Of a DNA stretch of 64,000 nucleotides, positions 57,804 through 64,000 are shown piece by piece. Numbering within the stretch: position 1 is the first letter of the stretch; each line of letters begins with the position of its first letter. The stretch lies in the NCBI GenBank assembly GCA_947650285.1, contig CANTFL010000553.1:124001-188000 (forward strand). The letters are read 5' to 3'. Source of the DNA: Hyaloperonospora brassicae (lineage: Eukaryota > Oomycota > Peronosporomycetes > Peronosporales > Peronosporaceae). The notes below the pieces were generated by a model, which saw only the letters and a program-made list of their open reading frames with translations, was not told the DNA's origin and did not search any database. A program made the translations under genes and the position numbers.

Positions 57804-58283
57804 CTAGGTCGTCGAATTAGGGTTTGTCGAAGTCGAAGTCTTCGAAGGCAAGGTCGTCAAATCAGAGGTCGTCAAATTGAAGGTTGTCAAATTGGAGGTC
57901 GTCGAAGTCAAGCTCTTCGACTTGAAGGTCGTCGAAGTCCACGTCGTCGAACTGAAGATTGACAAAGTCAAGATCTTCGAAGTCATGGTCACCAAAGTCG
58001 AGGTCGTCGAGCTGAAGTTTGCCAAAGTCAAGGTCGTCAAAGTCAAGGTAACCGAAGTCGAGGTCGTCGAATTAGAGGTCGTCAAAGTCAAGATCTTCGA
58101 CTTGGAGGCTGCCCGAATCAAGGTCTTCGAAACGGCGGTTGGCGAAGCCAAGCTTGTCAAATTATAGGCCGTCGAAGTCAAGGTCTTCGAATTGAAGTTC
58201 GTTGGAAACAAGGTCTTCGAACTGGCGGTTGTCGTAGCCGAGAACGTCGAAATGAAGGTCGTCCAACTGGATGTGGTCGAATC

Positions 58284-61173
58284 CTAGGTCGTCGAATTAG
58301 GGTTTGTCGAAGTCGAAGTCTTCGAAGGCAAGGTCGTCAAATCAGAGGTCGTCAAATTGAAGGTTGTCAAATTGGAGGTCGTCGAAGTCAAGCTCTTCGA
58401 CTTGAAGGTCGTCGAAGTCAAGGTCGTCGAATTGTAGGCCGTCGAACACAAGGTCGTCGGTTGAAATATCTTTAAACTCGAGGTCATCGAAGTCAAGGTC
58501 GTCCAACTCGAGGTCATCGAAGTCAAGGTCGTCGAAGTCCACGTCGTCGAACTGAAGATTGACAAAGTCAAGATCTTCGAAGTCATGGTCACCAAAGTCA
58601 AGGTCGTCGAACTGAAGTTTGCTAAAGTCAAGGTCGTCGAAGTCAAGGTAACCGAAGTCGAGGTCGTCGATTTAGAGGACGTTGAAGTCAAGGTCGTCGA
58701 ACTGAAGTTTGCCAAAGTCAAGGTCGTCGAAGTCAAGGTAACCGAAGTCGAGGTCGTCGAATTAGAGGACGTTGAAGTCAAATTGTCGAACTGCAGTTTG
58801 CCAAAGTCAAGGTCGTCGAAGTCAAGGTAACCGAAGTCGAGGTCGTCGAATTTGAGGTTGTCGAATTTGAGGTCGTCGAAAGCAGGGTCACATAAGTCAA
58901 GGTCGTCGAATTAGGGTTTGTCGAAGTCGAAGTCTTCGAAGGCAAGGTCGTCAAATCAGAGGTCGTCAAATTGAAGGTTGTCAAATTGGAGGTCGTCGAA
59001 GTCAAGCTCTTCGACTTGAAGGTCGTCGAAGTCAAGGTCGTCGAATTGTAGGTCGTCGAACACAAGGTCGTCGGTTGAAAAGTCTTTAAACTCGAGGTCA
59101 TCGAAGTCAAGGTCGTCCAACTCGAGGTCATCGAAGTCAAGGTCGTCGAAGTCCACGTCGTCGAACTGAAGATTGACAAAGTCAAGATCTTCGAAGTCAT
59201 GGTCACCAAAGTCGAGGTCGTCGAACTGAAGTTTGCTAAAGTCAAGGTCGTCGAAGTCAAGGTAACCGAAGTCGAGGTCGTCGATTTAGAGGACGTTGAA
59301 GTCAAGGTCGTCGAACTGAAGTTTGCCAAAGTCAAGGTCGTCGAAGTCACGGTAACCGAATTTGAGGTCGTCGAATAAGAGGTCGTCGAATTAGAGGACG
59401 TTGAAGTCAAATTGTCGAACTGAAGTTTGCCAAAGTCAAGGTCGTCGAAGTCAAGGTAACCGAAGTCGAGGTCGTCGAATTTGAGGTCGTCGAATTTGAG
59501 GTCGTCGAAAGCAGGGTCACATAAGTCAAGGTCGTCGAATTAGGGTTTGTCGAAGTCGAAGTCTTCGAAGGCAAGGTCGTCAAATCAGAGGTCGTCAAAT
59601 TGAAGGTTGTCAAATTGGAGGTCGTCGAAGTCAAGCTCTTCGACTTGAAGGTCGTCGAAGTCAAGGTCGTCGAATTGTAGGTCGTCGAACACAAGGTCGT
59701 CGGTTGAAATATCTTTAAACTCGAGGTCATCGAAGTCAAGGTCGTCCAACTCGAGGTCTTTGAAGTCAAGGTCGTCGAAGTCCACGTCGTCGAACTGAAG
59801 ATTGACAAAGTCAAGATCTTCGAAGTCATGGTCACCAAAGTCAAGGTCGTCGAACTGAAGTTTGCTAAAGTCAAGGTCGTCAAAGTCAAGGTAACCGAAG
59901 TCGAGGTCGTCGATTTAGAGGACGTTAAAGTCAAGGTCGTCGAACTGAAGTTTGCCAAAGTCAAGGTCGTCGAAGTCAAGGTAACCGAAGTCGAGGTCGT
60001 CGAATTAGAGGACGTTGAAGTCAAATTGTCGAACTGAAGTTTGCCAAAGTCAAGGTCGTCGAAGTCAAGGTAACCGAAGTCGAGGTCGTCGAATTTGAGG
60101 TTGTCGAATTTGAGGTCGTCGAAAGCAGGGTCACATAAGTCAAGGTCGTCGAATTAGGGTTTGTCGAAGTCGAAGTCTTCGAAGGCAAGGTCGTCAAATC
60201 AGAGGTCGTCAAATTGAAGGTTGTCAAATTGGAGGTCGTCGAAGTCAAGCTCTTCGACTTGAAGGTCGTCGAAGTCAAGGTCGTCGAATTGTAGGTCGTC
60301 GAACACAAGGTCGTCGGTTGAAAAGTCTTTAAACTCGAGGTCATCGAAGTCAAGGTCGTCCAACTCGAGGTCATCGAAGTCAAGGTCGTCGAAGTCCACG
60401 TCGTCGAACTGAAGATTGACAAAGTCAAGATCTTCGAAGTCATGGTCACCAAAGTCGAGGTCGTCGAACTGAAGTTTGCTAAAGTCAAGGTCGTCGAAGT
60501 CAAGGTAACCGAAGTCGAGGTCGTCGATTTAGAGGACGTTGAAGTCAAGGTCGTCGAACTGAAGTTTGCCAAAGTCAAGGTCGTCGAAGTCACGGTAACC
60601 GAATTTGAGGTCGTCGAATAAGAGGTCGTCGAATTAGAGGACGTTGAAGTCAAATTGTCGAACTGAAGTTTGCCAAAGTCAAGGTCGTCGAAGTCAAGGT
60701 AACCGAAGTCGAGGTCGTCGAATTTGAGGTCGTCGAATTTGAGGTCGTCGAAAGCAGGGTCACATAAGTCAAGGTCGTCGAATTAGGGTTTGTCGAAGTC
60801 GAAGTCTTCGAAGGCAAGGTCGTCAAATCAGAGGTCGTCAAATTGAAGGTTGTCAAATTGGAGGTCGTCGAAGTCAAGCTCTTCGACTTGAAGGTCGTCG
60901 AAGTCAAGGTCGTCGAATTGTAGGTCGTCGAACACAAGGTCGTCGGTTGAAATATCTTTAAACTCGAGGTCATCGAAGTCAAGGTCGTCCAACTCGAGGT
61001 CTTTGAAGTCAAGGTCGTCGAAGTCCACGTCGTCGAACTGAAGATTGACAAAGTCAAGATCTTCGAAGTCATGGTCACCAAAGTCGAGGTCGTCGAGCTG
61101 AAGTTTGCCAAAGTCAAGGTCGTCAAAGTCAAGGTAACCGAAGTCGAGGTCGTCGAATTAGAGGTCGTCAAAG
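58284..61173. repeat. Alternating 614/629-bp higher-order units (1243-bp dimer)
   Basis: Equivalent points at 58342, 58956, 59585, 60199 and 60828 give spacings of 614, 629, 614 and 629 bp. Alternate units share variants, for example GAAATATCTTTAAAC versus GAAAAGTCTTTAAAC, so the unit of amplification is the 1243-bp pair. Confidence 0.92.
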
Positions 61174-64000
61174 TCAAGGTCGTCGAACTGGAAGTTTGCC
61201 AAAGTCAAGGTCGTCGAAGTCAAGGTAACCGAAGTCGAGGTCGTCGAATAAGAGGTTGTCGAATTTGAGGTCGTCGAAGTCATGGTCACCAAAGTCGAGG
61301 TCGTCGAGCTGAAGTTTGGCAAAGTCAAGGTCGTTGAAGGCAAGGTAAATCAAGCCGAGGTCGTCAGAATGAAGGTCTTTGAAATAAAGGTCGTCAAAGT
61401 CAAGCTCTTCGACTTGGAGGTCGTCAAAGTCGAGGTCGTCGATTTGAAAGTCGTCGAACCCGAGGACGTCGAATGAACTGTCGTCGAAATTGGAGGTCGT
61501 CGAGGTCAAGGTCGTCGAACCCGATCTCGTCGGATAAAAGATCTGTAAACTCGAGGTTGTCGAGCTCGAGGTCGTCGAATGAAAAGTTGTCCGATTAAAG
61601 GCCGTCGAACTTAAGGTCGTCAAATGAAGGGTCGTCGAATTAGAAGTCGTCGAATTTGAGGTCGTCGAATTTGAGGTCGTCGAAGTCAGGGTCACATAAG
61701 TCGAGGTCGTCGAACTGAAGCTTGGTAAAGTCAAGGTCGTCGAAGGCAAGGTAACCGAAGCCGATGACGTCGAATTGGAGGTCGTCGAATGGGAGGTCGT
61801 CGAAGTCAAGCTCTTCGACTTGAAGGTCGTCGAAGTCAAGGTCGTCGAATTGTAGGTCGTCGAACACAAGGTCGTCGGTTGAAATGTCTTTAAACTCGAG
61901 GTCATCGAAGTCAAGGTCGTCCAACACGAGGTCATCGAAGTCAAGGTCGTCGAAGTCCACGTCGTCGAACTGAAGATTGACAAAGTCAAGATCTTCGAAG
62001 TCATGGTCACCAAAGTCGAGGTCGTCGAGCTGAAGTTTGCCAAAGTCAAGGTCGTCAAAGTCAAGGTAACCGAAGTCGAGGTCGTCGAATTAGAGGTCGT
62101 CAAAGTCAAGGTCGTCGAACTGGAGTTTGCTAAAGTCAAGGTCGTCGAAGTCAAGGTAACCGAATTTGAGGTCGTCGATTTAGAGGACGTTGAAGTCAAG
62201 GTCGTCGAACTGAAGTTTGCCAAAGTCAAGGTCGTCGAAGTCAAGGTAACCGAAGTCGAGGTCGTCGAATAAGAGGTTGTCGAATTTGAGGTCGTCGAAG
62301 TCATGGTCACCAAAGTCGAGGTCGTCGAGCTGAAGTTTGGCAAAGTCAAGGTCGTCGAAGTCAAGGTAACCGAAGTCGAGGTCGTCGAATAAGAGGATGT
62401 CGAATTTGAGGTCGTCGAAGTCAAGGTAACCGAAGTCGAGGTTGTCGAGCTGAAGTTTGGCAAAGTCAAGGTCGTTGAAGGCAAGGTCAAATCAAGCCGA
62501 GGTCGTCAGAATGAAGGTCTTTGAAATAAAGGTCGTCAAAGTCAAGCTCTTCGACTTGGAGGTCGTCAAAGTCGAGGTCGTCGATTTGAAGGTCGTCGAA
62601 CCCGAGGACGTCGAATGAACTGTCGTCGAAATTGGAGGTCGTCTAGGTCAAGGTCGTCGAACCCGATCTCGTCGGATTATAGATCTGTAAACTCGAGGTT
62701 GTCGAGCTCGAGGTCGTCGAATGAAAAGTTGTCCGATTAAAGGTCGTCGAACTTAAGGTCGTCAAATGAAGGGTCGTCGAATTAGAAGTCGTCGAATTTG
62801 AGGTCTTCGAATTTGAGGTCGTCGAAGTCATGGTCACATAAGTCGAGGTCGTCGAACTGAAGCTTGGTAAAGTCAAGGTCGTCGAAGTCAAGGTAACCGA
62901 AGCCGATGACGTCGAATTGGAGGTCGTCGAATTTGAGGTCGTCGAAGTCATGGTCACCAAAGTCGAGGTCGTCGAGCTGAAGTTTGGCAAAGTCAAGGTC
63001 GTTGAAGGCAAGGTCGTCAAATCAAGGAGGTCGTCAGAATGAAGGTTTTGAAATTAGAGGTCGTCGAAGTCAAGCTCTTCGACTTGAAGGTCGTCGAAGT
63101 CGAGGTCGTCGATTTGAAGGTCGTCGAACCCGAGGACGTCGAATGAACTGTCGTCGAAATTGGAGGTCGTTTAGGTCAAGGTAGTCGAACCCGATCTCGT
63201 CGGATTAAAGATCTGTAAACTCGAGGTTGTCGAGCTCGAGGTCGTCGAATGAAAAGTTGTCCGATTAAAGGTCGTCGAACTTAAGGTCGTCGAATGAAGG
63301 GTCGTCGAATTAGAAGTCGTCGAATTTGAGGTCGTCGAATTTGAGGTCGTCGAAGTCAGGGTCACATAAGTCGAGGTCGTCGAACTGAAGCTTGGTAAAG
63401 TCAAGGTCGTCGAAGGCAAGGTAACCGAAGCCGATGACGTCGAATTGGAGGTCGTCGAATGGGAGGTCGTCGAAGTCAAGCTCTTCGACTTGAAGGTCGT
63501 CGAAGTCAAGGTCGTCGAATTGTAGGTCGTCGAACACAAGGTCGTCGGTTGAAATGTCTTTAAACTCGAGGTCATCGAAGTCAAGGTCGTCCAACTCGAG
63601 GTCATCGAAGTCAAGGTCGTCGAAGTCCAGGTCGTCGAACTGAAGATTGACAAAGTCAAGATCTTCGAAGTCATGGTCATCAAAGTCGAGGTCGTCGAGC
63701 TGAAGTTTGCCAAAGTCAAGGTCGTCAAAGTCAAGGTAGCCGAAGTCGAGGTCGTCGAATTAGAGGTCGTCAAAGTCAAGGTCGTCGAACTGGAGTTTGC
63801 TAAAGTCAAGGTCGTCGAAGTCAAGGTAACCGAATTTGAGGTCGTCGATTTAGAGGTCGTTGAAGTCAAGGTCGTCGAACTGAAGTTTGTCAAAGTCAAG
63901 GTCGTCGAAGTCAAGGTAACCGAAGTCGAGGTCGTCGAATTAGAGGTCGTCGAATTTGAGGTCGTCGAAGTCATGGTCACCAAAGTCGAGGTCGTCGAGC
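61174..64000. repeat. Divergent right part of the array
   Basis: The same unit types reappear in a different order and with more differences: marker blocks at about 61069, 62001 and 63673, plus shorter ones at 61280, 62301 and 62950. One- and two-base insertions (for example GGCAAGGTCAAATCAAG near 62480) break the reading frames. The array continues past 64000. Confidence 0.85.

Larger units (their letters stand above)
44085..64000. repeat. 15-bp tandem array, over 19.9 kb, runs off the right edge
   Basis: The array is built from a 15-bp unit with consensus AAGGTCGTCGAAGTC, drifting at a few positions (GAATTAGAGGTCGTC, GAACTGAAGTTTGCC, GAAGTCAAGCTCTTC and so on). It begins after ATTATCGAGATC near 44085 and continues without any other sequence to the window end, over 1300 units. 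The unit is five codons long. Only one of six frames of the consensus has a stop (minus frame CTT CGA CGA CCT TGA). Units are grouped into longer near-identical blocks listed separately. There is no gene, promoter or element inside that I can identify. Function is unknown; options are a satellite or a decayed or expressed pentapeptide-repeat gene. Confidence 0.97.

Noticed and set aside
61174..62490. A 438-residue minus-strand open frame inside the array as a real gene
   Set aside because: The 15-bp consensus lacks stops in five frames, so long open stretches are expected. The frame changes peptide type part-way through (TSTTL to DFDDL) because of a one-base slip.
44085..64000. A CRISPR array
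   Set aside because: The repeats are contiguous 15-mers without unique spacers, and the genome is eukaryotic.
44085..64000. Telomeric or subtelomeric repeat
   Set aside because: The unit is not a TTAGGG or TTTAGGG type and no such motif occurs beside it.
1..64000. tRNA, rRNA or other structural RNA genes
   Set aside because: I looked for the conserved tRNA B-box (GGTTCGANTCC) and rRNA cores and saw none that fold plausibly by eye. A covariance search would be needed to be sure.

Overview
This is a window of a eukaryotic nuclear genome, most likely from an oomycete (Peronosporales: Phytophthora or a downy mildew). The pointers are compact housekeeping genes with few, short GT-AG introns (GTACGT and GTGCGT donors are common), very short gaps between divergent genes, and decayed LINE, Ty1/copia, LTR and hAT-like elements whose residual proteins read like families common in oomycetes. 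No species can be named from sequence alone. I saw no tRNA, rRNA or CRISPR.

Layout. (1) 1-12.6 kb is a transposon graveyard: a broken copia pol, a solo LTR with TGTAACGGGG/CCCCGTTACA ends, a decayed gag-like fragment, and a long broken LINE carrying an LTR insertion. (2) 13.4-40.1 kb is a gene-dense island with fifteen recognisable genes, mostly single-copy housekeeping: a SHLQKYR-type MYB regulator (+), SmF (-), TTC4/Cns1 (-), BCD1 HIT zinc finger (+), a membrane-anchored CS-domain protein (-), mitochondrial uS17 (+), tubulin cofactor B (-), GET1/WRB (+), ribosomal P2 (-), an ankyrin-type repeat protein (+), a DASH/DAD2-like protein (-), a CANT1-type apyrase (+), DDX41 helicase (-), TRAPPC9/Trs120 (+) and mitochondrial inner membrane peptidase IMP1 (-). 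They are not a pathway. They cover splicing, snoRNP assembly, chaperoning, translation, tubulin folding, tail-anchored protein insertion, Golgi traffic and mitochondrial protein maturation. Five neighbouring pairs are divergent and 114-320 bp apart, so shared promoters are likely. (3) 40.5-42.7 kb is a broken hAT-like DNA transposon. (4) 42.7-44.0 kb is AT-rich, then holds a second copy of the gag-like fragment seen in inverted orientation near 6.3-6.6 kb. (5) 44.1 kb to the right edge is one continuous tandem array of a 15-bp unit (consensus AAGGTCGTCGAAGTC), organised into higher-order repeats whose period changes along the array (600, then 1531, then 931, then alternating 614/629 bp). It does not end inside the window.

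The array is the most unusual thing here. Its 15-bp consensus has a stop codon in only one of six frames, so it shows hundreds of residues of open reading on both strands without that being evidence of coding. The peptides would be DFDDL and TSTTL repeats on the minus strand and KVVEV repeats on the plus strand. Whether it is a satellite or an expressed repeat protein cannot be decided from this sequence. Smaller oddities are DEGD instead of DEAD in DDX41, an unusual C-terminus on P2, and a DASH-complex subunit outside fungi.
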